From: Ensifer oleiphilus
Lineage (GTDB): Bacteria > Pseudomonadota > Alphaproteobacteria > Rhizobiales > Rhizobiaceae
Assembly: GCF_013371465.1 (NCBI RefSeq)
Contig: NZ_JABWDU010000006.1
Location: 248,001-312,000 of the forward strand
Length of the DNA: 64,000 nt
Direction: 5' to 3'
Shown: positions 35,135-43,425 of the stretch, in pieces
Layout of the letters: each line of letters begins with the position of its first letter
Position numbering within the stretch: the first letter of the stretch is position 1
Notes under the pieces: model-generated
What the model saw: only the letters and a program-made list of their open reading frames with translations
The model's database searches: none
What the model was told of the DNA's origin: nothing
Position numbers and translations under genes: made by a program

Positions 35135-35890
35135 ATGCAGGATTTAATGCTGCTAGCCCAGGACCCGGCCGCCTGGGTTGCCCTCATAACACTGGTTGTC
35201 ATGGAGGTGGTTCTCGGCATCGACAATCTGATCTTCATCTCGATCCTCACCAACAAACTGCCGCCCGAACACCGCGAAAAGGCCCGCCGCATCGGCATTG
35301 GCCTGGCACTCGTCATGCGCCTCGCTCTTCTCGGCACCGTCGCCTGGATCGTCAAGCTGACGACACCGGTCTTCGAGGTCTTCGGACATGGCTTCTCCTG
35401 GAAGGACCTGATCCTGATTGCCGGTGGCCTGTTTCTCGTCTGGAAGGCAACCAAGGAAATCCACCACAGCGTCGATCCGAGCGACCACGGCGAAGATTTC
35501 ATCGCGTCGTCTGCGATTAACAGCTTTAGCGCCGCAATCGGCCAGATTCTGTTGCTCGATCTCGTCTTCTCCGTCGACAGCATCATCACCGCCGTCGGCA
35601 TGACACCGCACCTGCCGATCATGGTCATCGCCGTGCTCGCCGCCGTCACCGTGATGCTGGTTGCCGCAAACCCGCTTGCCAACTTCATCGAGAGGAACCC
35701 GACGATCGTCATGCTGGCGCTCGCCTTCCTCCTGATGATCGGCACGACGCTGATCGCCGAAGGCATGGGCCTGCACGTGCCGAAGGGCTACATTTACGCC
35801 GCCATGGCGTTTTCGGCTCTGGTCGAGGTTCTCAACATGGTGGCGCGCAACGCGCGGCTGCGAAAGAAGGCCGCCGGCAAGCCGCACTGA
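35135..35890 (+). CDS. TerC-family integral membrane protein
   Basis: 251 residues with about seven helices; ATG at 35135 after AAGGAAAGATCGCTG. The two acidic motifs are [20 protein letters not shown] (about residues 23-42) and [20 protein letters not shown] (about 143-162), plus [15 protein letters not shown] near residue 217. It represents the classical TerC/YgdQ subgroup implicated in tellurite resistance or metal-ion export, distinct from the YjbE-type paralogue at 18191. It is monocistronic with a strong terminator. Confidence 0.88.
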   Translation: MQDLMLLAQDPAAWVALITLVVMEVVLGIDNLIFISILTNKLPPEHREKARRIGIGLALVMRLALLGTVAWIVKLTTPVFEVFGHGFSWKDLILIAGGLFLVWKATKEIHHSVDPSDHGEDFIASSAINSFSAAIGQILLLDLVFSVDSIITAVGMTPHLPIMVIAVLAAVTVMLVAANPLANFIERNPTIVMLALAFLLMIGTTLIAEGMGLHVPKGYIYAAMAFSALVEVLNMVARNARLRKKAAGKPH

Positions 35891-35914
35891 CGTACTGCGA
35901 CTGGCAAGATCAGG

Positions 35915-35944
35915 AGGGCGGAGCTTCATGGCTCCGCCCTTTTT
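35915..35944 (+). terminator. Rho-independent terminator of the TerC gene
   Basis: AGGGCGGAGC-TTCATG-GCTCCGCCCT followed by TTTT. Confidence 0.92.
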
Positions 35945-36171
35945 CGTGAATAGCACAAAAAAAGCCTGCATCACGGAGGATGCAGGCCATCTTGCTGTGG
36001 GCGTTCGTGAGAGCGCAAGCCGGACGGGTCAGGGAGCTCGACTGCCGTTTCGTTGGCCACGGGAAGAAATCGGAAAAATTCCCGTGTTCACTACCTCCGT
36101 CTTGTCCGATTGGCACAGCCAGCGCCTCTCGCACGGATAACGTCCCATCCGGTCAATCGTTCCTGGAAACC

Positions 36172-36552
36172 TCAGGTGTCAGGACGATGGCCGATCTCCA
36201 CCAGGATGTTGCCGGGGACGACCATATAGAAGACATAGGCACCATGCCGCTCTTCCGGATCGGTCATGCGGATGCCCGTCGGCAGGATGCGTCTGTAGGC
36301 ATCCTCGACCTGTACCCTCTCGGGCAGCAGGAAGCCGACATGGTAGGTCTGTAGGCCGAGGCTGACCTGGTCGCCACCGCCGAGCCTGGCGATCGGCGGG
36401 CTGATCACCAGCACCATGCCGGCTTCGTCCGTCAGGCGATAAAAGGCATCCTTGCCGCGCGTTTCGACAGCCATGAAGCCAAGGTGGTCGATGAAGAATG
36501 CCGCCGTTTCGGCAACGACGGGGCTGTGAAGATCGAGATGGTTCAGTCGCAT
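36172..36552 (-). CDS. VOC-family small protein
   Basis: 126 residues; ATG after GGAGACTGCAC. One vicinal-oxygen-chelate module pair: MRLNHLDLHSPVVAETAAFF, FIDHLGFMAVETRGKDAFYR, QTYHVGFLLPERVQVEDAYR, GNILVEIGHRPDT, with His and Glu in the usual metal positions (His5, His71 region, Glu near the C-terminus). It is therefore likely to be a metal-dependent lyase, dioxygenase or resistance protein. It lies 230 bp downstream of the ArsR-type gene on the same strand, which could control it. Confidence 0.85.
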   Translation of the reverse strand: MRLNHLDLHSPVVAETAAFFIDHLGFMAVETRGKDAFYRLTDEAGMVLVISPPIARLGGGDQVSLGLQTYHVGFLLPERVQVEDAYRRILPTGIRMTDPEERHGAYVFYMVVPGNILVEIGHRPDT

Positions 36553-36785
36553 GTGCAGTCTCCGTGTTTGAGAAACGCGGCGGACTGCGTCTGGTCCGGA
36601 TACACCCCGCCGCGGACCGATGCGGATGCATCGGAACCACGCCGCGGGTTCGAACGATCAGGTTCGAGCAGAGCTTCGCAACCGCCTGGACGGCGACGAA
36701 GGGACCGGGCTTACCATATCCGGTCCTGCCTTTTTCGACACAGGATGTGTAGCGCAGGCACAGCGCGCCAGCAAGATCGCCGCGA

Positions 36786-37133
36786 TCAGTTCTTCTCTGC
36801 GTCCGGGTTCCCCTTCTGCAACTCCTGCAGATAGAGGTCGAGGCGATCGAACTTCTCTTCCCAGAAGCGGCGGTAGCTGTCGAGCCAGCTGTTGATGTCG
36901 CGCAAGGGCGCGGCCTCGAGCCGGCAGGGGCGCCATTGCGCCTCGCGGCCTCGGCTGATCAGGCCGGCGCGCTCAAGGACTTTCAGGTGCTTGGAAACAG
37001 CCGGCAGGCTCATATCGAATGGCTCCGCCAGTTCGCCGACCGAGGCCTCGCCGAGCGAGAGCCGGGCGAGGATGGCCCTGCGCGTGGGGTCGGCAAGGGC
37101 TGAGAGCGTGGTCGACAGGCGATCTTCCGGCAT
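36786..37133 (-). CDS. ArsR/SmtB-family transcriptional regulator
   Basis: 115 residues, a winged-helix dimeric repressor: TTLSALADPTRRAILARLSL, ASVGELAEPFDMSLPAVSKH, LKVLERAGLISRGREAQWRP, then a helix with SWLDSYRRFWEEKFDRLDLY. The metal-binding Cys motif (CxC/CVC) of ArsR is absent from the recognition helix; there is only one Cys, in RPCRLEA. It thus belongs to the non-metal subgroup, often paired with SRPBCC/AHSA1 genes. No such partner is adjacent here. Two tandem operator repeats lie right before its start. Confidence 0.87.
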   Translation of the reverse strand: MPEDRLSTTLSALADPTRRAILARLSLGEASVGELAEPFDMSLPAVSKHLKVLERAGLISRGREAQWRPCRLEAAPLRDINSWLDSYRRFWEEKFDRLDLYLQELQKGNPDAEKN

Positions 37134-37141
37134 TTTCTAAA

Positions 37142-37173
37142 AAACCTTTCAGTTAAATAACCTTACGGTTCAA
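37142..37173. promoter_or_regulatory. Tandem ArsR-type operators
   Basis: Two abutting 16-bp direct repeats directly upstream of the ArsR start: AAACCTTTCAGTTAAA (37142-37157) and TAACCTTACGGTTCAA (37158-37173). The second contains the palindrome AACC-TTAC-GGTT. Autoregulation is likely. Confidence 0.6.
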
Positions 37174-37389
37174 TATAGCTAGCCATCGGCAGTGTCAACA
37201 AAAACCGGAGTGATCCACTTTCCGTTGACATGCTCCATGTTCTATGGTCTCACGCGAGCCGACTGGAATTGCCCGCCGATACCGCTGGTGCGGCACCCCT
37301 ACGGGCCTTTCCTTCCCATAAAATGCGCGCCCGGCGGCCGGACTTGTCTTCCGGCAAGGGGCGAAAAGCACGTCAAACGGGCAAAGACC

Positions 37390-38847
37390 ATGACCGATTC
37401 AGCAGTACGGGTACGCATCGCACCCTCCCCCACCGGCGAGCCGCATGTCGGCACAGCCTATATCGCACTGTTCAACTACCTCTTCGCAAAGAAGCACGGC
37501 GGTACCTTCATCCTGCGGATCGAGGATACCGACGCCACCCGCTCGACGCCGGAGTTCGAGCAGAAGGTGCTGGATGCGCTGAAATGGTGCGGGCTGGAAT
37601 GGTCGGAAGGCCCTGACGTCGGCGGCCCCTATGGCCCCTACCGCCAGAGCGATCGCAAGGACATCTATCTCGACTACGTTCGCCAGATCGAGAAGAACGG
37701 CCACGGCTTCCGCTGTTTCTGCACGCCCGAGCGGCTGGAGAAGATGCGCGAGGCACAGCGCGCCGCCGGCAAGCAGCCGAAATATGACGGCCACTGCCTG
37801 ACGCTCTCAGCCGAAGAAGTGACCCGCCGCGTCGATGCCGGCGAGCCGCACGTCGTGCGCATGAAGATCCCGACCGAGGGTTCCTGCAAGTTCACGGACG
37901 GCGTCTACGGCGACGTCGAGATCCCGTGGGATTCGGTCGATATGCAGGTTCTGCTCAAGGCCGACGGCATGCCGACCTATCACATGGCGAACGTCGTCGA
38001 CGACTATCTGATGAAGATCACCCACGTCGCGCGCGGCGAGGAGTGGCTGGCGTCGGTACCGAAGCACATCCTGATCTATCAGTATCTCGGCCTGACGCCG
38101 CCGGTGTTCATGCACCTGTCGCTGATGCGCAATGCCGACAAGTCGAAGCTGTCGAAGCGCAAGAACCCGACGTCGATCTCCTATTATTCGGCGCTCGGCT
38201 ATCTGCCGGAAGCGTTGATGAACTTCCTCGGCCTGTTCTTCATCCAGATCGCCGAAGGCGAGGAACTGATGACGATGGCCGAGCTGGCCGAAAAGTTCGA
38301 CCCGGACAACCTGTCGAAGTCGGGCGCGATCTTTGACATCCAGAAGCTCGACTGGCTGAACGGCCGCTGGATCCGCGAGAAGCTGAGCGACGACGAATTC
38401 CTCGGCCGGGTGCTGGCCTGGGCGTCGGAGAACGATCGCCTGAAGCAGGGCCTGAAGCTGTCGCAGTCGCGCATCTCCAAGCTCGGCGAACTGCCGGCTC
38501 TTGCCGACTTCCTGTTGAAGTCCGACCTCGGTCTCGAGCCCGCGGCCTTCGCCAAGATCAAGTCGAGCCCGGAAGAACTGGTCGAGATCTTCAACACGGT
38601 TCAGCCGGACCTGGAAAAGATCCTCGAATGGAACAAGGAAACGATCGAGGCGGAACTGCGCGCGATCGCCGACCGCATGGGCAAGAAGCTCAAGGTCGTG
38701 CTGGCACCGCTGTTTGTCGCGGTCTCCGGCTCGTCGCGGTCCCTACCGCTCTTCGACAGCATGGAACTGCTCGGCCGTTCGGTCGTGCGCCAGCGGCTGA
38801 AGGTTGCAGGCCAGGTCGCCGCCTCGATGGCCGGCAGCGGAAAGTAA
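37390..38847 (+). CDS. gltX: Glutamyl-tRNA synthetase
   Basis: 485 residues, a class I synthetase. The ATG at 37390 (MTDSAVRVRIAPSPTGEPHV) gives the normal length; the frame is open upstream to 37192 without an alternative. Motifs: HIGH equivalent PSPTGEPHVGTA (residues 12-23), then the KMSKS equivalent SKLSKRKNPT (about 253-262). Anticodon-binding helices fill the C-terminal 170 residues (LGELPALADFLLKSDLGLEP). It charges tRNA-Glu and possibly tRNA-Gln, as in rhizobia lacking glnS. It is followed 10 bp later by lysS. Confidence 0.95.
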   Translation: MTDSAVRVRIAPSPTGEPHVGTAYIALFNYLFAKKHGGTFILRIEDTDATRSTPEFEQKVLDALKWCGLEWSEGPDVGGPYGPYRQSDRKDIYLDYVRQIEKNGHGFRCFCTPERLEKMREAQRAAGKQPKYDGHCLTLSAEEVTRRVDAGEPHVVRMKIPTEGSCKFTDGVYGDVEIPWDSVDMQVLLKADGMPTYHMANVVDDYLMKITHVARGEEWLASVPKHILIYQYLGLTPPVFMHLSLMRNADKSKLSKRKNPTSISYYSALGYLPEALMNFLGLFFIQIAEGEELMTMAELAEKFDPDNLSKSGAIFDIQKLDWLNGRWIREKLSDDEFLGRVLAWASENDRLKQGLKLSQSRISKLGELPALADFLLKSDLGLEPAAFAKIKSSPEELVEIFNTVQPDLEKILEWNKETIEAELRAIADRMGKKLKVVLAPLFVAVSGSSRSLPLFDSMELLGRSVVRQRLKVAGQVAASMAGSGK

Positions 38848-38857
38848 GGACAGGACG

Positions 38858-40354
38858 ATGAACGACAAGACCGAGACAACAGCCCTCTCCTCCGACGTGA
38901 CGGAAGTGCGCGCGCAGAAGCTGAAGCTGCTGCGCGAACAGATCGGCGACGTCTATCCGGCGCATTTCCACCGCACGATGACCAATGCCGAACTGGCAGC
39001 GAAGTACGAGAACCTGGAGCTGGACACCGAGACGCAGGACGTGGTCACGGTCGCCGGCCGCGTCTACTCGTCGCGCAACTCCGGCATGTTCATGGACATC
39101 CATGACGCCTCCGGCAAGATCCAGATCTTCAGCCATAAGGACACCACGCCGGAAGACGCACGCGCATTGCTGCCGATGATCGACATCGGCGACATCATCG
39201 GCGTGACCGGCGTCGTGCGCCGCACCAAGCGCGGCGAGCTGACGATCAACGCGCAGGCGATCACCATGCTGACGAAGTCGCTGCTGCCGATGCCTGAGAA
39301 GTGGCATGGCCTCTCCGACATCGAGCTGCGCTACCGCAAGCGCCACCTCGACATCATGACCAATGAGGAATCCAAGCTCCGCTTCCAGCAGCGCAGCAAG
39401 ATCGTCTCCGGTATCCGCCGCTTCATGGAAGACGACGGCTTCATGGAAGTCGAAACGCCGATGCTGCATTCGGTCTATGGCGGCGCCACGGCCGAGCCGT
39501 TCAAGACCCATCACAACACGCTGAAGCTCGACATGTACCTGCGCATCGCGCCGGAACTGTACCTGAAGCGCACGCTGGTATCGGGCCTGACCGACAAGGT
39601 ATTCGAGATCAACCGCAACTTCCGCAATGAAGGCGTGTCGACGCGGCACAATCCCGAATTCACCATGATGGAGTGCTACTGGGCCTATGCCGACTACGAG
39701 GACATCATGGACCTTGTCGAGCGGCTGTTTACCAAGCTCGCTCTGTCGATCCACGGCTCGACCGAATTCATGTTCGGCGACAAGGAAATCTCCTTTAAGG
39801 GTCCGTTCCGTCGCGTGCCGATGCCGGATGCCGTCAAGGAAGCGACCGGCATCGATTTCCTGGCGATGAAGACCGACGAGGAAGCCCGCGCTGCCGCCAA
39901 GGCTGCCGGCTTCGAAGTCGAGAAGGACTGGACCTGGGGCGAGTGCCTCGCCTTCGTCTTCGAAGAGAAGGTCGAGCCGACGCTGATCCAGCCGTCGCAC
40001 GTCACGCACTTCCCGAAGGACATCTCGCCCTTCGCCAAGGAAGTGCCGGGTGAGCCGCGCCTTGTCGAGCGCTTCGAGACCTATTGCAACACCTGGGAAC
40101 TCGGCAACGCCTTCTCCGAACTCAACGATCCGGAAGAGCAGCGCGCCCGCATGGTCGAGCAGCTCGAGCAGGCGCATGCGCGCGGCGAAAAGTCCAAGCA
40201 GCTCGACGACGAGTTTCTTGACGCCATCGACCAGGGCATGCCGCCGGCCGGCGGCCTCGGCATCGGCGTCGACCGCCTGATCATGCTGCTCACCAACGCG
40301 CCGTCGATCCGCGACATCATCCTGTTTCCGGCGCGCCGCAACAAAGCCGACTGA
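38858..40354 (+). CDS. lysS: Lysyl-tRNA synthetase, class II
   Basis: 498 residues; ATG at 38858 after AGGACAGGACG. Order: N-terminal OB-fold (VTVAGRVYSSRNSGMFMDIH), motif 1 region (RRFMEDDGFMEVETPMLHSV), motif 2 (EINRNFRNEGVSTRHNPEFT), motif 3 (GGLGIGVDRLIMLLTNAPSI). It charges tRNA-Lys. Class II LysRS is found in some rhizobia, whereas many alphaproteobacteria use the class I enzyme. Likely operonic with gltX. Confidence 0.93.
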   Translation: MNDKTETTALSSDVTEVRAQKLKLLREQIGDVYPAHFHRTMTNAELAAKYENLELDTETQDVVTVAGRVYSSRNSGMFMDIHDASGKIQIFSHKDTTPEDARALLPMIDIGDIIGVTGVVRRTKRGELTINAQAITMLTKSLLPMPEKWHGLSDIELRYRKRHLDIMTNEESKLRFQQRSKIVSGIRRFMEDDGFMEVETPMLHSVYGGATAEPFKTHHNTLKLDMYLRIAPELYLKRTLVSGLTDKVFEINRNFRNEGVSTRHNPEFTMMECYWAYADYEDIMDLVERLFTKLALSIHGSTEFMFGDKEISFKGPFRRVPMPDAVKEATGIDFLAMKTDEEARAAAKAAGFEVEKDWTWGECLAFVFEEKVEPTLIQPSHVTHFPKDISPFAKEVPGEPRLVERFETYCNTWELGNAFSELNDPEEQRARMVEQLEQAHARGEKSKQLDDEFLDAIDQGMPPAGGLGIGVDRLIMLLTNAPSIRDIILFPARRNKAD

Positions 40355-40377
40355 TCAGGCCCACAACGGCACAAAGC

Positions 40378-40409
40378 AAAAAGCCCGGCGCGATAGCGGC
40401 GGGCTTTTT
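40378..40409. terminator. Bidirectional terminator after lysS
   Basis: AAAAAGCCCG / CGGGCTTTTT, a perfect 10-bp stem with A- and T-runs built in, which can end transcription on both strands between lysS and the convergent gene. Confidence 0.92.
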
Positions 40410-40460
40410 CGTTGACGATGGTGAATGTCCGGCGACGCGTGCGATCGTCTCGACGGCCTC

Positions 40461-41114
40461 TCAGTGGCCGGCCGGCGCCTCGGCGCTGTCGACCTTGTGC
40501 TCTGCCGCTGCGGCCTCGGGCGCTGCCTCGCCCTCGACAGCAATTGCGTTCGGATCGATGCAGGGCGAACGATCCTCCATGCCGGCCATCATGTCACGGA
40601 TATCGCCAACAGAGAGATCAACGGTGCTGCCGTGGAAGAAACCGGCCGAGTTGGCCTTGCCGTCATTGTAGGACGCGCGGAAAGGCTCGTCCATGCCCGG
40701 CACGCTTTGCGGACCCGGTGCGAAAAGAACTTGCGCCCCGATCGCGGCGCCACGCACCGCAGCCCGCTCTTCCGGCCCGGCGGCATCGAGAACGACCACC
40801 TGATAAAGATCGGCCTTCTCCGACTTGGACAGCGCACCGACCACGCGCAGCGCCGTGCGCATACGCGCCTCGCCATCGGCCCGGTCCGTCTTGATGTGCA
40901 TGCGAACCCAGCGCTGGCCGTGATGGCCGAGCTTGACAGTTCTGACCAGCGTGCATTCGAGACCGGAGGTGGCAGGCTTCGACATCCGCTCCATCAACGC
41001 GTCGCGGCCGACATAGACGGCGGCAGCACCCGAGGCGGCCGACACGCCGAATGCAGCGGCAAGGATGACGACCAGCCTCTTCGATGGGCGCAACTTGCCG
41101 AGAATAGCCTTCAC
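40461..41114 (-). CDS. Membrane-anchored protein of unknown function
   Basis: About 217 residues if translation begins at the GTG at 41114, which follows GGAG by eight bases; an upstream in-frame ATG at 41237 lacks a ribosome site. Single N-terminal helix (RLVVILAAAFGVSAASGAAA) after a basic tail, then a periplasmic domain (ECTLVRTVKLGHHGQRWVRM, ALSKSEKADLYQVVVLDAAG) and an Ala/Glu-rich disordered C-terminus. No family recognised. Confidence 0.7.
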   Translation of the reverse strand: MKAILGKLRPSKRLVVILAAAFGVSAASGAAAVYVGRDALMERMSKPATSGLECTLVRTVKLGHHGQRWVRMHIKTDRADGEARMRTALRVVGALSKSEKADLYQVVVLDAAGPEERAAVRGAAIGAQVLFAPGPQSVPGMDEPFRASYNDGKANSAGFFHGSTVDLSVGDIRDMMAGMEDRSPCIDPNAIAVEGEAAPEAAAAEHKVDSAEAPAGH

Positions 41115-41367
41115 GAGAATGGCTCCGCTGTCATGACAGGAACTGAAACAATAGCCCGAAGGCGCCTGGCAAGGATAAGCGCTCGACCTTTCGGAAAGTT
41201 TAAGCGGGTTCGGCGGCTGGGTGATCGAAAAGAACACAGTTCATGTCGGAGGCTTCACCAGCTTTGCCGTCAGGCATGTCCGGCTGGGATCGATCACCGA
41301 TTGACTTTCGCGGGCATCTTGCCTCCATTGCGACCCGTCAAACGCAAGAAAAAGAAAAGAAGAACAC

Positions 41368-42321
41368 ATGCACAAAGTTATCTTTGATACGGATCCGGGC
41401 ATCGACGATGCGATGGCCCTGCTCTTCCTTCACCGCCACCCGGATATCGATCTCATCGGCATTACCACGGTCTTCGGCAACGCCTCCGTCGAGACGACGA
41501 CGCGCAACGCGCTGTTTCTGAAGCGTGAGTGGGGCATAAAGGCGCCGGTGGCAAAAGGTCTCGACAAGACCTTCAATCCGGATCGGCCGCATGTCGGCTG
41601 GCCGACCTTCATCCACGGCGATGACGGCCTCGGCAATATCGACGTGCCCGAGACGATCGACCTCCCGGTCGATCCGCGTTCCGCGCACCGCTTCATCATC
41701 GACACAGTGCGCGCCAATCCCGGCGAAGTGACGCTGATTGCCGTCGGCCGCATGACCAACCTGGCGCTGGCGCTGCGCGAAGATCCGGACTTTGCGCCGT
41801 TGGTGCGCGAAGTGGTGATCATGGGCGGCGCCTTCGACGTCAACGGCAACATCACGCCGGCTGCCGAAGCCAATATCCATGGCGACCCCGAGGCGGCCGA
41901 CGTCGTCATGACCGCGCCCTGGCCGGTCACGGTCGTCGGCCTCGACGTCACCACCAAGACGGTGATGACCAAGGCGATGCTCGCCGACATCGCCGAGCGC
42001 GGCGGAGCGCCGGCGAAGCTTCTCTCCGACATCTCGCAGTTCTATATCACCTTCTATGAGCAGCATGTGCCCGATGGCATGGTGGTGCATGACAGTTGCG
42101 CCTGCGCCTATGTCGTGGCGCCTGATCTGTTCAAGGTGCGTAGCGGCGTCATCCGTGTCGTCTGCGGCGGCATTGCCGATGGCCAGACGATCCAGAAGCC
42201 CGACAGCCGGCTGTTCCCGCCGAGCCCATGGGACAACCTGCCGAGCCAGAAGGCCTGCATCGACATCGATGCGGCAAAGGCCCTGAAGCTGATCGGCGAC
42301 ACGCTGGCACTGCACGACTGA
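41368..42321 (+). CDS. Inosine/uridine-preferring nucleoside hydrolase
   Basis: 317 residues. The Ca2+-binding cluster DTDPGIDDAMALLFL (residues 7-21) marks the family, with VTLIAVGRMTNLALALRED, REVVIMGGAFDVNGNITPAA (metal ligands and Asn) and VHDSCACAYVV (His-Asp near residue 240). It hydrolyses the N-glycosidic bond of ribonucleosides in the purine/pyrimidine salvage pathway. There is no signal peptide, so it is cytoplasmic. It is preceded by a purine-rich ribosome region GAAAAAGAAAAGAAGAAC. Confidence 0.92.
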   Translation: MHKVIFDTDPGIDDAMALLFLHRHPDIDLIGITTVFGNASVETTTRNALFLKREWGIKAPVAKGLDKTFNPDRPHVGWPTFIHGDDGLGNIDVPETIDLPVDPRSAHRFIIDTVRANPGEVTLIAVGRMTNLALALREDPDFAPLVREVVIMGGAFDVNGNITPAAEANIHGDPEAADVVMTAPWPVTVVGLDVTTKTVMTKAMLADIAERGGAPAKLLSDISQFYITFYEQHVPDGMVVHDSCACAYVVAPDLFKVRSGVIRVVCGGIADGQTIQKPDSRLFPPSPWDNLPSQKACIDIDAAKALKLIGDTLALHD

Positions 42322-42411
42322 TGCCAGCCCGGACGGATCGGCATTGCCGACCGCTCGAAAACTTTGCACCCATGGCTGGCGGATCTGTTTTCGCCAGCTA
42401 TCTCTAAGGGC

Positions 42412-43422
42412 ATGAAACCAGACGCCCTGCTCTATCCCGCCCCGAAAGGTCTCTATTGCGAGATCGGGGATTTCTACATCGATCCGGTCCAGCCGGTCGA
42501 TCGCGCCCTGATCACCCACGGTCATTCCGACCACGCCCGTGCCGGCCACGGCCAGGTGCTCGCCACCCGCGAAACCCTCGACATCATGCGTATCCGTTAT
42601 GGCGAAGGCTTTTGCGGTACGAGCCAGGCCGTAGCGCTGGGCGAGACGATAATTGTCAATGGCGTCGAGGTGCGCTTTCACCCGGCGGGCCATGTGCTCG
42701 GCTCGGCGCAGATTTCGGTCATGGCCAAGGGCACGCGCATCGTCGTCTCGGGCGATTACAAACGCCGGCGCGACCCGACCTGCCTGGCCTTCGAACCGGT
42801 CCCCTGCGACGTCTTCATCACCGAGGCGACCTTCGGCCTGCCGGTCTTCCACCACCCTGACGACCGCGCCGAAATGCAGAAACTGCTGACGTCGCTGAAG
42901 CAATTCCCCGAGCGCACCCATGTGGTCGGCGCCTATGCGCTCGGCAAGGCGCAGCGGGTGATCGCGCTTCTGCGCGAGCAGGGTTACGACGAGCCAATCT
43001 ACATCCATGGCGCCTTGCAGAAACTCTGCGACTACTATCGCAGCGAAGGCATCGACCTCGGCGAAATCCGCCCGGCAACGCTTGCCGCCGACGACAAGCA
43101 GGATTTTGCCGGCACCGTCGTCATCGGCCCGCCAGCGGCTTTCGCCGACCGCTGGGCGCGGCGCTTCGTCGATCCCCTTGCGATCTTCGCCTCAGGCTGG
43201 ATGATGATCCGGCAGCGCGCAAAGCAGCGAGGGGTCGAATTGCCGCTGGTCATCTCCGATCATTGCGACTGGCCTGAACTGACGCAAACGATCCGCGAGA
43301 TCGGCCCGGCGCAGGTCTGGGTCACCCATGGGCGCGAAGAGGCGCTGGTGCGCTGGTGCGAGCTTGAGGGCATCGCCGCGCGGCCCCTGCATCTCGTCGG
43401 CTACGATGACGAGGGGGAATGA
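42412..43422 (+). CDS. Ligase-associated DNA exonuclease (metallo-beta-lactamase fold)
   Basis: 336 residues from ATG 42412 (MKPDALLYPAPKGLYCEIGD); an upstream TTG at 42364 is also in frame. Metal site LITHGHSDHARAGHG (H-x-H-x-D-H), then AGHVLGSAQISVMAKGTRIV and SGDYKRRRDPTCLAFEPV, and WVTHGREEAL near the C-terminus, matching the beta-CASP/SNM1-like group found beside ATP-dependent DNA ligases. Only 3 bp separate it from the ligase gene, so the products probably act together in DNA end processing and sealing. Confidence 0.88.
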   Translation: MKPDALLYPAPKGLYCEIGDFYIDPVQPVDRALITHGHSDHARAGHGQVLATRETLDIMRIRYGEGFCGTSQAVALGETIIVNGVEVRFHPAGHVLGSAQISVMAKGTRIVVSGDYKRRRDPTCLAFEPVPCDVFITEATFGLPVFHHPDDRAEMQKLLTSLKQFPERTHVVGAYALGKAQRVIALLREQGYDEPIYIHGALQKLCDYYRSEGIDLGEIRPATLAADDKQDFAGTVVIGPPAAFADRWARRFVDPLAIFASGWMMIRQRAKQRGVELPLVISDHCDWPELTQTIREIGPAQVWVTHGREEALVRWCELEGIAARPLHLVGYDDEGE

Positions 43423-43425
43423 GCG

